The notes: a model not told the origin generated them from the letters alone. Shown: positions 43,615 to 52,367, counted from the stretch's first letter. The stretch is DNA of 64,000 bases from JBBROS01 sp963752225 (GCA_963752225.1 CAVVXS010000008.1:1-64000); one strand, 5' to 3'. Numbers and translations: made by a program.

Positions 43615-44094
43615 TTAAAGCGGCACGCCGGCCAAATTGCGGCTGGTTCGGATGGTTTGCAGCGTCTGCACCCGGCTGACGGAGGCGGCGCCGGTCAGCC
43701 GCTGCGTCAACTGGTTCTCGTGCGCGGTGTCGCGGGCGACCAGGCGCAGCAGGAAGTCGCCGCCGCCGCGGATCATGTGGCACTCGCGCACCTCGGGCCA
43801 CTCGGCGACCTGACGCTCGAACGCGCTCAGCACGCTTTCCTTTTGGCTGTCCAGGCCGACGATGGCGAAGAAGGTGATTTGCCAGCCGAGCCGCTGCGGG
43901 TCGGTGTCGGCGTGGTAGCCGCGGATGACGCCGCTTTCCTCGAGCCGGCGCATCCGCCGCAGGCAGGGCGGGGCGGTGATGTCGGCGCGTCGGGCCAGCT
44001 CCACGTTGGTCATGCGGCCGTCGACCTGCAGCTCGGCCAGGATGCGGCGGTCGATGGAGTCCAGCTCCGGTTGCTCGCTGGTCGTCAGCTTCAT
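43615..44094 (-). CDS. Lrp/AsnC family transcriptional regulator
   Basis: A 159-residue feast/famine regulator. The N-terminal helix-turn-helix is SIDRRILAELQVDGRMTNVELARRADI with PPCLRRMRRLEESGVIRGYHA; the C-terminal RAM ligand-binding domain includes REDFLLRLVA-like GGGDFLLRLVARD. It is divergent from the thioredoxin reductase gene with 248 bp between them, an arrangement common in alphaproteobacteria, so it probably regulates itself and perhaps trxB in response to an amino acid. Confidence 0.9.
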   Translation of the reverse strand: MKLTTSEQPELDSIDRRILAELQVDGRMTNVELARRADITAPPCLRRMRRLEESGVIRGYHADTDPQRLGWQITFFAIVGLDSQKESVLSAFERQVAEWPEVRECHMIRGGGDFLLRLVARDTAHENQLTQRLTGAASVSRVQTLQTIRTSRNLAGVPL

Positions 44095-44198
44095 GTTCCG
44101 AACGAAATCCCCCGGTTGTTTGAAAGATTATTCCAACCCGGACCCGACCTCAACCCCGCGGCGCCGCCGGTTCTTGTCGGACCGCCCAGTCGGCCCCT

Positions 44199-44314
44199 AG
44201 TGTCCCTCGGTCCGAGGTCCGTTGGATTTCGGATCTGACGCGGGACACTCGCAACAACGGCTGGTGGCCTGCCCATCCCAGAAATCCAGCGACGGATGTC
44301 TGGGGTAGGACACT
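44199..44314. promoter_or_regulatory. candidate operator cluster between the lrp-type gene and trxB
   Basis: The motif GGACACT occurs three times: inverted as AGTGTCCC at 44199-44206, direct as GGGACACT at 44242-44249, and AGGACACT at 44307-44314. A short palindrome CCTCGG-T-CCGAGG lies at 44205-44217. The spacing suggests dimer or multimer binding, which would fit an Lrp-type regulator, but no direct evidence links them. Confidence 0.35.
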
Positions 44315-44342
44315 GAATTTCCGCGGAACGGAGCATTGCAGC

Positions 44343-45323
44343 ATGTCCAACACGATCCCGACCCGCGTGCTCATCATCGGCGCCGGTCCGGCCGGCTACA
44401 CCGCCGCCATCTATGCCGCGCGGGCCAGCCTCGAGCCGGTGCTGGTGGCCGGGCTGCAGCCGGGCGGGCAGCTGATGATCACCACCGACGTCGAGAACTA
44501 TCCGGGGTTCGAGCAGGCAATTCAGGGCCCGTGGCTGATGGAGCAGATGCAGAAGCAGGCGGAGCACGTCGGGACGCGCATCATGAGCGACCTGGTGATG
44601 GAGGTGGACTTCTCGCGCCGCCCGTTCCGCTGCATCGGTGATAGCGGTGACGTCTACCTCGCCGACACGGTGGTGATCGCCACCGGCGCCCAGGCGCGCT
44701 GGCTGGGGCTGCCGTCCGAGGCGCGGCTGCAAGGTGCCGGCGTGTCGGCGTGTGCGACCTGCGACGGGTTTTTCTACCGCGGCAAGACGGTTTGCGTCGT
44801 AGGCGGCGGCAACACCGCGGTGGAGGAGGCGCTCTACCTCACCCACCACGCCGACAAGGTTACGCTGATCCACCGCCGCGACAGCCTGCGCGCGGAAAAG
44901 ATCCTGCAGCGCCGGCTGTTCGAGCATCCGAAGATCGAGGTGGTGTGGGACAGCGCGATCGAGGAGGTGCTGGGCGGGGGGCAGCCCGAGGTGGTGACCG
45001 GCGTGCAGCTGCGCAACGTCCGGACCGGGGCGCTGAGCCGGCTGGACGTGGACGGGGTGTTCGTCGCGATCGGCCATACGCCGAACACGAGCGTGTTCCG
45101 CGGCCAGGTCGAGCTGGACGACGAGGGCTACGTGCTCACCCGTCCCGGCCTCACGCAGACCTCGGTGCCCGGCGTGTTCGCGGCCGGCGACGTACAGGAC
45201 AAGCATTGGCGGCAGGCGATCACCGCGGCCGGAACCGGCTGCATCGCGGCACTCGAGGCCGAGCGGTTCCTGACCCTCGGCGCCCAGGCCGCGGCGGACC
45301 CGGTCGGCCTCGCCGCGGAATGA
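44343..45323 (+). CDS. trxB: thioredoxin-disulfide reductase
   Basis: A 326-residue FAD/NADPH flavoenzyme that reduces thioredoxin. Seen: the FAD-binding glycine motif LIIGAGPAGYTAAIYAAR, the redox-active pair in SACATCDGFF, the NADPH motif VCVVGGGNTAVEEALYL with HRRDSLRAEK, and the second FAD motif GVFAAGDVQDKHWRQ. Full length for the low-molecular-weight bacterial class. GGAG lies about 10 bases before the ATG. Divergent from the Lrp-type regulator; the mot genes follow after 67 bp. Confidence 0.96.
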   Translation: MSNTIPTRVLIIGAGPAGYTAAIYAARASLEPVLVAGLQPGGQLMITTDVENYPGFEQAIQGPWLMEQMQKQAEHVGTRIMSDLVMEVDFSRRPFRCIGDSGDVYLADTVVIATGAQARWLGLPSEARLQGAGVSACATCDGFFYRGKTVCVVGGGNTAVEEALYLTHHADKVTLIHRRDSLRAEKILQRRLFEHPKIEVVWDSAIEEVLGGGQPEVVTGVQLRNVRTGALSRLDVDGVFVAIGHTPNTSVFRGQVELDDEGYVLTRPGLTQTSVPGVFAAGDVQDKHWRQAITAAGTGCIAALEAERFLTLGAQAAADPVGLAAE

Positions 45324-45390
45324 GGCCGGCCTTCAGGCTTATTTAACCGGCGTCTCGTAGCTTGGCCCTCGGAAGTGGGGGCTGGCTCGG

Positions 45391-46419
45391 ATGGCAAAGG
45401 ACGGGAAGACGACGATCGTCATCCGCAAGGAGGAGGTTGTCGAGGGTGGGCATCATGGCGGGGCCTGGAAGGTCGCTTACGCCGACTTCGTGACGGCGAT
45501 GATGGCGTTCTTCCTGTTGATGTGGCTGCTGAATGCGACCACCGAGGAGCAGCGGCGCGGCATCGCCGACTATTTCAGCCCGCACAACGAGATGGCGCGG
45601 ACCACCAGCGGCTATGGCGCGATCTTCGGCGGGCGCACGCCCAACAGCGAAGGTTCGCTGGCGTCCGATCGCGGCGCGGTGCGAGCGCTGGACGGGCGGC
45701 CGATGCCGAACCTGATGGTCGACGACGACGAGGCCGGCGACATCACCGCCGAGACGCCGGTCACCCGGTTCCAGGTCGACGGCGTGCCGCGCGGGTCCAC
45801 CGCCGACGCCGCGCCGGAGAAGCCGGCGGACGGCGGCAAGGGTGGCGCCAAGCCGGAACGTGGGGGTCAGACCCGGGACACCCCGGCGGCGCCGACCGAC
45901 AAGGACATCGCCGCAGATCTCGAGCGGCTCGAGCGGACCACGTTCGAACGCGCCGCCCAGCAGATCCGCGACACCATCGCGGCCGACCCGTCGCTGTCCG
46001 ACCTGGCGCGGCAGCTGCTGATCGACATCACGCCGGAAGGGCTGCGCGTGCAGCTCGTCGATGCGGAGCGGCAGGCGATGTTCGCCACCGGGTCGGCGGT
46101 TCCGAACGAACGGGCGCGGTCCGTGATGGCCAAGATCACGCCCATCCTGCTCAAGCTGCCGGAGCAGATCAGCGTGACCGGGCACACCGACGCGGCGCCC
46201 TACAAAGGTGCGGACCGCACCAACTGGGACCTGTCGGCCGACCGCGCGAACGCCACACGCCGCTTGCTGCTGGAAGCCGGGCTGCCGGAAACCCGGATCC
46301 GGAGCGTCGCCGGCATGGCGGATCGCGACCCGCTGGTCAGCGACGACAAGCTGGCCGCCGCCAACCGCCGGATTGCGATCGTGGTGCTCCGCGACAAGCC
46401 TGTGGTGGCACGGCCATGA
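45391..46419 (+). CDS. motB: flagellar motor stator protein MotB
   Basis: A 342-residue stator subunit that anchors the motor to peptidoglycan and forms the proton path with MotA. One membrane segment near the N-terminus contains the essential aspartate D32 (AWKVAYADFVTAMMAFFLLMW). A long Ala/Pro-rich plug-linker region spans about 60-180, and the C-terminal OmpA-like domain has ISVTGHTDAAPY and NWDLSADRANATRRLL. It is encoded before motA, the reverse of the usual motA-motB order. No other flagellar genes lie in the window. Confidence 0.93.
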   Translation: MAKDGKTTIVIRKEEVVEGGHHGGAWKVAYADFVTAMMAFFLLMWLLNATTEEQRRGIADYFSPHNEMARTTSGYGAIFGGRTPNSEGSLASDRGAVRALDGRPMPNLMVDDDEAGDITAETPVTRFQVDGVPRGSTADAAPEKPADGGKGGAKPERGGQTRDTPAAPTDKDIAADLERLERTTFERAAQQIRDTIAADPSLSDLARQLLIDITPEGLRVQLVDAERQAMFATGSAVPNERARSVMAKITPILLKLPEQISVTGHTDAAPYKGADRTNWDLSADRANATRRLLLEAGLPETRIRSVAGMADRDPLVSDDKLAAANRRIAIVVLRDKPVVARP

Positions 46420-46468
46420 TCCCCGCTTTCGTCCAACCCGGCCTCGGCCGCAGCGCCGGAGCAGGCGC

Positions 46469-47335
46469 ATGCTGACGGTTGGTGGCCTGGGCTTCCTGCT
46501 GGCCTGCGTGTTCGGCAGCTACATCCTGTCGGGCGGCAGCCTCGAGCCGCTGATCGAGGCGATGCCGTTCGAGATGCTGACGATCGGCGGCGCGGCAATC
46601 GGCACGTTCATCATGTCCAACTCGATGCACGATGTGAAGCACACGCTGGGCGGCTTCAAGAAGATCCTCAAAGGCAGCAGCTTCAACAAGACGAGCTACG
46701 TCGAACTGCTGAGCCTGCTCTACTTCTTCGTCCGCCTGGCGTCGTCCAAGGGTGCGATGGCATTGGAGCCGCATATCGAGAAGCCGGAAGCCAGCAGCGC
46801 GTTTGCAATGTACCCGAAACTGCTCGCCAACCATCACGTGACGGCGATGATCTGCGACTACCTGCGCATGATGGGAATGAACGCCGACGACCCGCATCAG
46901 ATCGAAGACCTGATGGGACGCGAACTCAAGAAGACGCTGCACGAGGAACTGCACGGGGCGCATGCGCTGCAGAACATGGCGGACGGCTTGCCGGCACTTG
47001 GGATCGTGGCGGCGGTGCTCGGCGTGATCAAGACCATGTCGCACATCAACGAACCGCCCGCCGTGCTCGGCGAGATGATCGGCGGCGCGTTGGTGGGAAC
47101 GTTCCTGGGCGTGCTGCTGGCCTACGGCATGACGGGGCCATTCGCCGCGCGCTTGAAGGGCGTCATCGACGAGGAAGCAAGGTTCATGGAGGTGATCCGC
47201 GCGGTCCTGGTCGCCCACCTGCATGGCAATGCCCCGCAGGTGAGCGTGGAGACTGGGCGCAAGATGGCTCCCAACCAGTTCATGCCGAGCTTCCAGGAGG
47301 TCGAGGAAGCCATCCAGGCCGTGAAGATGAACTGA
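46469..47335 (+). CDS. motA: flagellar motor stator protein MotA
   Basis: A 288-residue stator subunit with four membrane segments: two at the N-terminus (GGLGFLLACVFGSYILSGGS, IGGAAIGTFIM) and two late ones (LGIVAAVLGVIKTM and ALVGTFLGVLLAYGMTGPFA). Between them is a cytoplasmic domain with conserved charged residues (LMGRELKKTLHEELHG) that contacts the rotor. Start ATG 46469 gives the standard family N-terminus, with GGAG just upstream. It begins 49 bp after motB, so the two are co-transcribed. Confidence 0.93.
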   Translation: MLTVGGLGFLLACVFGSYILSGGSLEPLIEAMPFEMLTIGGAAIGTFIMSNSMHDVKHTLGGFKKILKGSSFNKTSYVELLSLLYFFVRLASSKGAMALEPHIEKPEASSAFAMYPKLLANHHVTAMICDYLRMMGMNADDPHQIEDLMGRELKKTLHEELHGAHALQNMADGLPALGIVAAVLGVIKTMSHINEPPAVLGEMIGGALVGTFLGVLLAYGMTGPFAARLKGVIDEEARFMEVIRAVLVAHLHGNAPQVSVETGRKMAPNQFMPSFQEVEEAIQAVKMN

Positions 47336-47343
47336 CGATCCGT

Positions 47344-47379
47344 CCGGTGCCGACGCTATGGCTTGAGCGTCGGCACCGG
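47344..47379. terminator. strong bidirectional hairpin after motA
   Basis: CCGGTGCCGACGCT and AGCGTCGGCACCGG form a perfect 14-bp stem around an 8-nt loop, starting 9 bases after the motA stop and ending 15 bases before the stop of the convergent YidB-like gene. It probably ends both transcripts. Confidence 0.85.
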
Positions 47380-47393
47380 GCCGCGGACCGCGG

Positions 47394-47825
47394 TTACGGC
47401 ATGCCGGGGCCGTCGAACGCGCTGGCGCCACCCGCCCCGGCTGACTGCGGGATCTCGCCGTTCGGCGTCATATGGTCGACCGCGTGCGGCAGGAATTGCG
47501 ACAACTGGCCCAGCAGGTCGTGCGGCGCCATGCCGGTCTGCTGGGCCCACTGGTTGACTTGGTTCTGACCGAAAACGTTCTGCAGCGTGCTCGGGTCGAC
47601 TTGCTGGTTCTGACCAGTGCCCACCCATGAGTTGAACGCGCCGCCTTGGCCGGCCTGGGTGAACTTCTCCAGGAGGCCGCCGAGGCCAGGCTGGCTCGCC
47701 CCGGGCTGCCCGGCGGAGCCGAGTCCGCCGAGAATCTCAGCCAGGATCGGACGGAGCGGCGAAGCGCCGCTCGCAGCGCTGCCTCCACCGAGAACACTGC
47801 CTAGTATCGAGTCGAGAATGCTCAT
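47394..47825 (-). CDS. YidB/DUF937 family protein
   Basis: A 143-residue protein starting MSILDSILGSVLGGG, typical of the YidB-like family. A Gly/Ser-rich N-terminal region is followed by LGGLLEKFTQAGQGGAFNSWVG, TLQNVFGQNQVNQWAQQ and LLGQLSQFLPHAVDHMTP. The family fold is a small helical domain of unknown function. GGAG lies 8 bases before ATG 47825, which is chosen over an upstream in-frame ATG at 47849. Convergent with motA; the GlsB-like gene lies upstream on the same strand. Confidence 0.85.
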   Translation of the reverse strand: MSILDSILGSVLGGGSAASGASPLRPILAEILGGLGSAGQPGASQPGLGGLLEKFTQAGQGGAFNSWVGTGQNQQVDPSTLQNVFGQNQVNQWAQQTGMAPHDLLGQLSQFLPHAVDHMTPNGEIPQSAGAGGASAFDGPGMP

Positions 47826-47916
47826 TGAAACGTCTCCGGTCTGTTGCACATCGGCGGAACGGCAACGCGGCCGGCAACGTCCGCCCTCCGGTCGCTGATT
47901 CGGCTTGCCGCGATCG

Positions 47917-48183
47917 TCAGTAGGTGGTCGTGGTGCGCCGGCCGGTCACGGCGTGGTAGAGGAACAGCACGATGATGGCGCCGATCACGGCCACGATCAT
48001 GCTGTAGATGTTGAAGCCGCTGACGCCTTCATAACCGAACCGCTCGAACAGCCAGCCTCCGACCACGGCACCGATCACGCCGAGCACTAGGTCGATAATC
48101 AGCCCTTCGCCCTGCTTGTTGACGATCTTGCTTGCGATAAATCCCGCAATCACACCGAAGATGATCCACCCGATGATCGACAC
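47917..48183 (-). CDS. GlsB/YeaQ/YmgE family stress-response membrane protein
   Basis: An 88-residue protein with three hydrophobic segments: IIGWIIFGVIAGFIAS, IDLVLGVIGAVVGGWLF and IYSMIVAVIGAIIVLFLY. This is the transglycosylase-associated/GlsB pattern found in small stress-induced inner-membrane proteins; the molecular role is not settled. Start is GTG at 48183, preceded by GGGAG at a good distance; longer in-frame starts would add a polar, non-conserved leader. Confidence 0.85.
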   Translation of the reverse strand: MSIIGWIIFGVIAGFIASKIVNKQGEGLIIDLVLGVIGAVVGGWLFERFGYEGVSGFNIYSMIVAVIGAIIVLFLYHAVTGRRTTTTY

Positions 48184-48266
48184 GCTCGTTCTCCCGCCAC
48201 CGTGGCTCGACGCCACATTGCACGGGGGTCAACTCGCTCCGGCTATTCCGGTTTCAAGCCGATCAA

Positions 48267-49361
48267 TCACACGTTGAACCGGAACAGCAGCACGTCGCCG
48301 TCGCGAACCACGTAGTCTCGCCCTTCGACCCGCATCTTGCCGGCCTCCTTGGCGCCGCTTTCGCCTTTGAAGGCCACGAAGTCATCGTAGCTGATCGTCT
48401 CGCAGGCGATGAAGCCGCGTTCGAAGTCGTTGTGAATGACGGCGGCCGCTTGCGGCGCCTTGGTGCCGCGCACGATCGTCCAAGCGCGGGCCTCCTTGGG
48501 GCCGACGGTGAAGTAGGTGATGAGGCCCAGTAGCGCATACCCGGCCCGGATGACCCGGTCGAGCCCACTATCCTCGAGCCCCAACCCGTCGAGGAACTCC
48601 TTGCGGTCGCCGGCCGGCAGTTGGCTCACCTCCGCCTCGATCGCGGCGCTCACGACCACGACCCCCGCGCCTTCGGCGGCGGCACGCTCGGCGACGCGGG
48701 CGCTGAAAGCGTTGCCGGTCGCCGCATGCCCTTCGTCGACGTTGCAGACGTAGAGCACCGGCTTGCTCGTCATCAGCTGCAGCCGCTTGGCCGCTTCGGC
48801 CTGGTCCGGCGGAATGGCGGTGCGGGCGGCACGGCCGGCCTGCAACGCTCCGACGATCGGTTCCATCAGGGTGACTTGCGCCTGGCTGTCGCGGTCGCCG
48901 CCGCGGGCCTTCTTCACTAGTGCCGGCAACCGCCGCTCCAGGCTGTCGAGGTCGGCGAGCATCAGCTCGGTTTCCACCGTCTCGGCGTCCCGCACCGGAT
49001 CGATGCTGCCTTCGACGTGGGTGATGTCGGTATCTTCGAAGCAGCGCAGCACGTGGATGATCGCATCCACCTCGCGGATGTTGGCCAGGAACTGGTTGCC
49101 GAGCCCCTCTCCCTTCGAGGCGCCGCGGACCAGCCCGGCGATGTCGACGAACTCGAGGCTGGTCGGCACCTCCTGCCGCGACTTGCCGATCTCGGCCAGG
49201 CGGTCCAGCCGCGGGTCCGGAACCGCAACGCGGCCCACATTCGGCTCGATCGTGCAGAACGGGTAGTTCGCCGCCTGGGCGGCGGCGGTCGCGGTCAGGG
49301 CGTTGAACAAGGTGCTCTTGCCGACGTTCGGCAACCCGACGATGCCGCAGTTGAAGCCCAT
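48267..49361 (-). CDS. ychF: redox-regulated ATPase YchF (Obg-like)
   Basis: A 364-residue TRAFAC-class P-loop protein that binds ribosomes and prefers ATP. Seen: G1 GLPNVGKSTLFNALT, G3-like FVDIAGLVRGASKGEGLGNQFL, an ATP-preferring G4 variant (KPVLYVCNVDE), a coiled coil at about 130-200, and the C-terminal TGS domain (LITYFTVGPKEARAWTI, HNDFERGFIACE). Standard length. Third gene of the leftward set rplY-pth-ychF, 33 bp after pth, a widely conserved arrangement linked to translation. Confidence 0.96.
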   Translation of the reverse strand: MGFNCGIVGLPNVGKSTLFNALTATAAAQAANYPFCTIEPNVGRVAVPDPRLDRLAEIGKSRQEVPTSLEFVDIAGLVRGASKGEGLGNQFLANIREVDAIIHVLRCFEDTDITHVEGSIDPVRDAETVETELMLADLDSLERRLPALVKKARGGDRDSQAQVTLMEPIVGALQAGRAARTAIPPDQAEAAKRLQLMTSKPVLYVCNVDEGHAATGNAFSARVAERAAAEGAGVVVVSAAIEAEVSQLPAGDRKEFLDGLGLEDSGLDRVIRAGYALLGLITYFTVGPKEARAWTIVRGTKAPQAAAVIHNDFERGFIACETISYDDFVAFKGESGAKEAGKMRVEGRDYVVRDGDVLLFRFNV

Positions 49362-49394
49362 ATCCGATTGTCCCAGTTGGATCGCGGCTTGGTA

Positions 49395-49967
49395 TCAGGT
49401 CGACGTCAGCAGCGCGACCCGCGTCATGAACGCCTCGGACTCGCCGTTGGCCAGCATCGGCGCGGCGTCGGCGACGGCGTCGAGCAGCTCCGGCAGCCAG
49501 CGGGCGTCGTCCTTGGCGAAGTCGCCGAGCACATGGCCGGTGACCCGGTCCTTGTGACCGGGATGGCCGATCCCGAGCCGCACCCGCCAATAATCCTGCG
49601 TGCCCAGGATGCGATCCATGCTGCGCAGCCCGTTATGCCCGGCCGCCCCGCCAGCGCGCTTTACCCGCACCTTGCCGGGTGCGAGGTCGAGCTCGTCATG
49701 GAAGGCGGTGATCATCTCGGTCGGGATCTTGTAGAACGAGGCGGCCGGCTGCACGCTTTCGCCGCTCGCGTTCATGTAGGTCCCGGGTTTCAGCGCCAGC
49801 ACTCGTTCGCGCCCGACCGTGCCCTCGGCCGTCCAACCCTTGAAGCGCTGCCGCCACGGCGAGAACGCGTGGCGGCGGGCGATCGCGTCGATGGCCATGA
49901 AGCCGATGTTGTGCCGCTGGCGCGCCATGCCGGGCTCGGGGTTGCCGAGCCCGACCCACAGCAACAC
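49395..49967 (-). CDS. pth: peptidyl-tRNA hydrolase
   Basis: A 190-residue esterase that recycles peptidyl-tRNAs dropped by the ribosome. The catalytic histidine is H19 in RQRHNIGFMAID; the conserved asparagines and aspartate sit in PGTYMNASGESV, FHDELDLAPGKVRVK and GGAAGHNGLRSM. The start MLLWVGLGNPEPGMA matches the family. It lies 8 bp after rplY and 33 bp before ychF on the same strand. Confidence 0.96.
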   Translation of the reverse strand: MLLWVGLGNPEPGMARQRHNIGFMAIDAIARRHAFSPWRQRFKGWTAEGTVGRERVLALKPGTYMNASGESVQPAASFYKIPTEMITAFHDELDLAPGKVRVKRAGGAAGHNGLRSMDRILGTQDYWRVRLGIGHPGHKDRVTGHVLGDFAKDDARWLPELLDAVADAAPMLANGESEAFMTRVALLTST

Positions 49968-49975
49968 TGCCGCGG

Positions 49976-50659
49976 TTACTTCTTGGGCTTGGCGGCAGCA
50001 GCCGGCTTGCCCGGGGCTTTGCTGCCCTTGGCCGGCACGGCGCCGGTTTGCGCATTGGCGTCGGCGGGCGCCTCGGGCGCCTTGGTCGGCGGCGCCAGGG
50101 TGGCGATGACGAAGTCGCGCCCGGTGATGACCGGTGCCACGCTTTCGGTGCCGACCAGGTCGGAGAAGCGCACGTTGTCGGCGATGTCGAGCGCGCCGAG
50201 GTCGACGGTGAAGGCGTCCGGCACGTTCTCGGGGTCGGCCAGCACCTCGACGGCGTGGCGCACGACGTTCAGCACGCCGCCCTTCTTCAGGCCCGGCGAG
50301 GTCGCCTCGTTGATGAAGTGCACGGCGACGGCCACGCGGATCCGCTGACCCGGTGCCAAGCGCTGGAAGTCGACGTGGATCGGCCGGTCGCTGACGGGAT
50401 GGAACTGCACTTCGCGGATCAGCGCGCGGGTGGAGGCCGAGCCGTCGGCGCCGGGCACCTGCACGTCGTACAAGCGCGAGCGCCAGCCGCCGCGCTGCAG
50501 CTCCTTGACCACGAGCTTCGGCTCGAGCTGGATCAGCGTCGGCGCCTGCTTGGCGCCGTAGATGACGGCAGGGACCATCCCCGCCCGCCGAGATGCGCGT
50601 GCCGCCCCCTTACCAGCCCGCCCGCGCGCCTCGGCCACGATCGTCGTGAAATTGGCCAT
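49976..50659 (-). CDS. rplY: 50S ribosomal protein L25/general stress protein Ctc
   Basis: A 227-residue long-form (CTC-type) L25 that binds 5S rRNA. The N-terminal L25 domain has RASRRAGMVPAVIYGA and LIREVQFHPVSDRPIHVDF; the C-terminal TL5/CTC domain has INEATSPGLKKGGVLNVV and VDLGALDIADNVRFSDL. A Lys/Ala/Pro-rich tail of about 45 residues ends AAAKPKK. First gene of the operon with pth and ychF. Confidence 0.95.
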   Translation of the reverse strand: MANFTTIVAEARGRAGKGAARASRRAGMVPAVIYGAKQAPTLIQLEPKLVVKELQRGGWRSRLYDVQVPGADGSASTRALIREVQFHPVSDRPIHVDFQRLAPGQRIRVAVAVHFINEATSPGLKKGGVLNVVRHAVEVLADPENVPDAFTVDLGALDIADNVRFSDLVGTESVAPVITGRDFVIATLAPPTKAPEAPADANAQTGAVPAKGSKAPGKPAAAAKPKK

Positions 50660-50831
50660 GGTTTGCTCCTAACAGGTATCGCGCCGGCCTCCAGGGGTGC
50701 CAACGGAGCCGGGCACATAGCCGATGGGGCCGCCGCCGGCAAGGACGTTCCCGCGCCGCCCCGTGGGACCCCGGTGGCCGCCGCCGTAACTGCACCGGGC
50801 GCATCGAGCGCCGCAACCAAAGGACAGTCGC

Positions 50832-51173
50832 ATGAAACAGGTTCTTCTGCTGGGCACCGGGCTCGGCGTTGTCTTGGCCGCCGGCGTGGCGTTGGCTCAG
50901 GCGCCCGGTGCCGACGCGCCGCCGCCGCCGCAGGGTGAGATGGGCCGCGGGCCGCACGGCGAGATGGGCCATGGTCCAATGGACCACATCGGCCCCGGCA
51001 TGCACGGCATGATGCACGGAATGCATCGGCCGCCGCCGAGCAAGGCGGCCCGGTTCATGTTCCGCAAGGGTGACGCAACGGTGGCGATCAAGTGCGCCGA
51101 GGACGAGCCGACCAAGGCCTGCGTGGACGCCGGGTCCGCGTTGCTGGACAAGCTGGCGCAGCAGCCGAAGTAG
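50832..51173 (+). CDS. small exported His/Met-rich protein
   Basis: A 113-residue protein with a clear signal peptide (LLLGTGLGVVLAAGVALAQA). The mature part opens with a His/Met/Gly/Pro-rich stretch (about 38-66, including GHGPMDHIGPGMHGMMHGMH) and closes with a conserved-looking domain containing two cysteines (IKCAEDEPTKACVD). The His/Met pattern suggests periplasmic copper or other metal binding, but no defined family was recognised. AAGGA precedes the ATG. Divergent from rplY with 172 bp between them; monocistronic. Confidence 0.7.
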   Translation: MKQVLLLGTGLGVVLAAGVALAQAPGADAPPPPQGEMGRGPHGEMGHGPMDHIGPGMHGMMHGMHRPPPSKAARFMFRKGDATVAIKCAEDEPTKACVDAGSALLDKLAQQPK

Positions 51174-51192
51174 CGGCGCCGAGGGCTACGGC

Positions 51193-51753
51193 TCAGCCCG
51201 CGGGCACCAGCGTCCAGGGGTCTGCCGCGGTTCGCCCCGGCTCGCAGAACAGGGGCACGGCGTTGGGAGTGCGCACGTTGGGCGGGAGGTTCATTTCCGC
51301 CCGCAGCGCCCGGAACAAGGCGCCGTGCGCCACCACCAGCACCGGGCTTTCATGTTCGAGCGCCCGGTTGATCGCACGCACGGCACGGGCGCGCAGGGCC
51401 GGAAACGCTTCGGCGCCCTCGGGCGTGAACCGGCCCGCCACCCAGTCGTCGAACCACTGCGACATCGGCTGCCCTTCTTGGACGCCGAACGAGACCTCGC
51501 GCAGCTCCTCGTCGAGCGACACCGACCGGCCAACGATTTCGGCGGCGGTGGCCGCCGTGTCGCGGGCGCGGGATAGCGGCGAGCTGACGATGCTGCGGAT
51601 GCCGCGATTGGCGAGCAGGGCCGCGGCGGTGCGGGCTTGGGCGATGCCGACCGGGTTGAGCGGGACGTCGACATTGCCTTGGCTCAGATTGCGGGCGTTC
51701 CAGTCCGTCTCGCCGTGACGGAGGAACCAGAACGCCTGCCGCGTGAGGGTCAA
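51193..51753 (-). CDS. histidine phosphatase superfamily protein (phosphoglycerate mutase-like)
   Basis: A 186-residue protein with the phosphohistidine motif FLRHGETDWN, the second arginine region SSPLSRARDTAATAA, the acid residue in EELREVSFGVQEG and the late histidine in VLVVAHGALFRAL. The substrate may be a small phosphoester; the sequence does not tell. Its ATG overlaps the stop of the upstream glutathione transferase gene by 4 bp. It ends 19 bp from the convergent His/Met-rich gene. Confidence 0.88.
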   Translation of the reverse strand: MTLTRQAFWFLRHGETDWNARNLSQGNVDVPLNPVGIAQARTAAALLANRGIRSIVSSPLSRARDTAATAAEIVGRSVSLDEELREVSFGVQEGQPMSQWFDDWVAGRFTPEGAEAFPALRARAVRAINRALEHESPVLVVAHGALFRALRAEMNLPPNVRTPNAVPLFCEPGRTAADPWTLVPAG

Positions 51754-52367
51754 TTCAGCCCTTCCTGCTCCATCACGCGTTGCACCGCCGGCCGCGCCAT
51801 CATGCGCTCGAAATGGGCCGCGAGCGGCGGCGGCAGGGTCATCTGCATCCGCTTGGCGCCCCAGAACTCGACGTAGAACAGCGCGGCGTCGGCGATGCTG
51901 TAGGACCCGGCCACGTATTCCTTGCCGCCGACCGCCTTGGCCATCACGCCGAAGCCTTTCTCGATTAACTCCTGGCCGCGTGCCTTGACTGCCGGCTGAT
52001 CGGCCTCGGACGGGGCGAAGTTGGTCGGGCGGAACAGCCGGGCGAAGCCCTGCATGTGGATGGTGGCGACGCAGTAATCCATCGCCTCGGCGCCCCGCAG
52101 CTGCGCCTCGGGGTCTGACGGCAGCAAGTTGGCGTCCTTGTTGGTTTCGGCGAGGTAGTGGGCGATCACCGGGAATTCGGTCACCACCGAGCCGTCGTCG
52201 CGCTGCAGCGTCGGCACCTTGCCTTTCGGGTTGAGCGTGCTCATCGGCGGCTCGAACTGCTGGCCGGCGCGGAGGTCGAGCTTGTGCAGCTCGTACGGCT
52301 TGCCGATCTCCTCGAGGATGACGTGGATGCCGATCGAGCAGGCGCCGGGGGCGTAGAACAGCTTCAT
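51750..52367 (-). CDS. glutathione S-transferase family protein
   Basis: A 205-residue protein. The thioredoxin-like N-domain begins MKLFYAPGACSIGIHVILEE, a beta-class type start with the Cys/Ser pair in ACS; the cis-proline loop is NPKGKVPTLQRDDGSVVTE. The all-helical C-domain carries YSIADAALFYVEFWG. It likely conjugates or reduces small electrophiles with glutathione; the substrate is unknown. Overlaps the phosphatase gene by 4 bp. Confidence 0.9.
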   Translation of the reverse strand: MKLFYAPGACSIGIHVILEEIGKPYELHKLDLRAGQQFEPPMSTLNPKGKVPTLQRDDGSVVTEFPVIAHYLAETNKDANLLPSDPEAQLRGAEAMDYCVATIHMQGFARLFRPTNFAPSEADQPAVKARGQELIEKGFGVMAKAVGGKEYVAGSYSIADAALFYVEFWGAKRMQMTLPPPLAAHFERMMARPAVQRVMEQEGLN

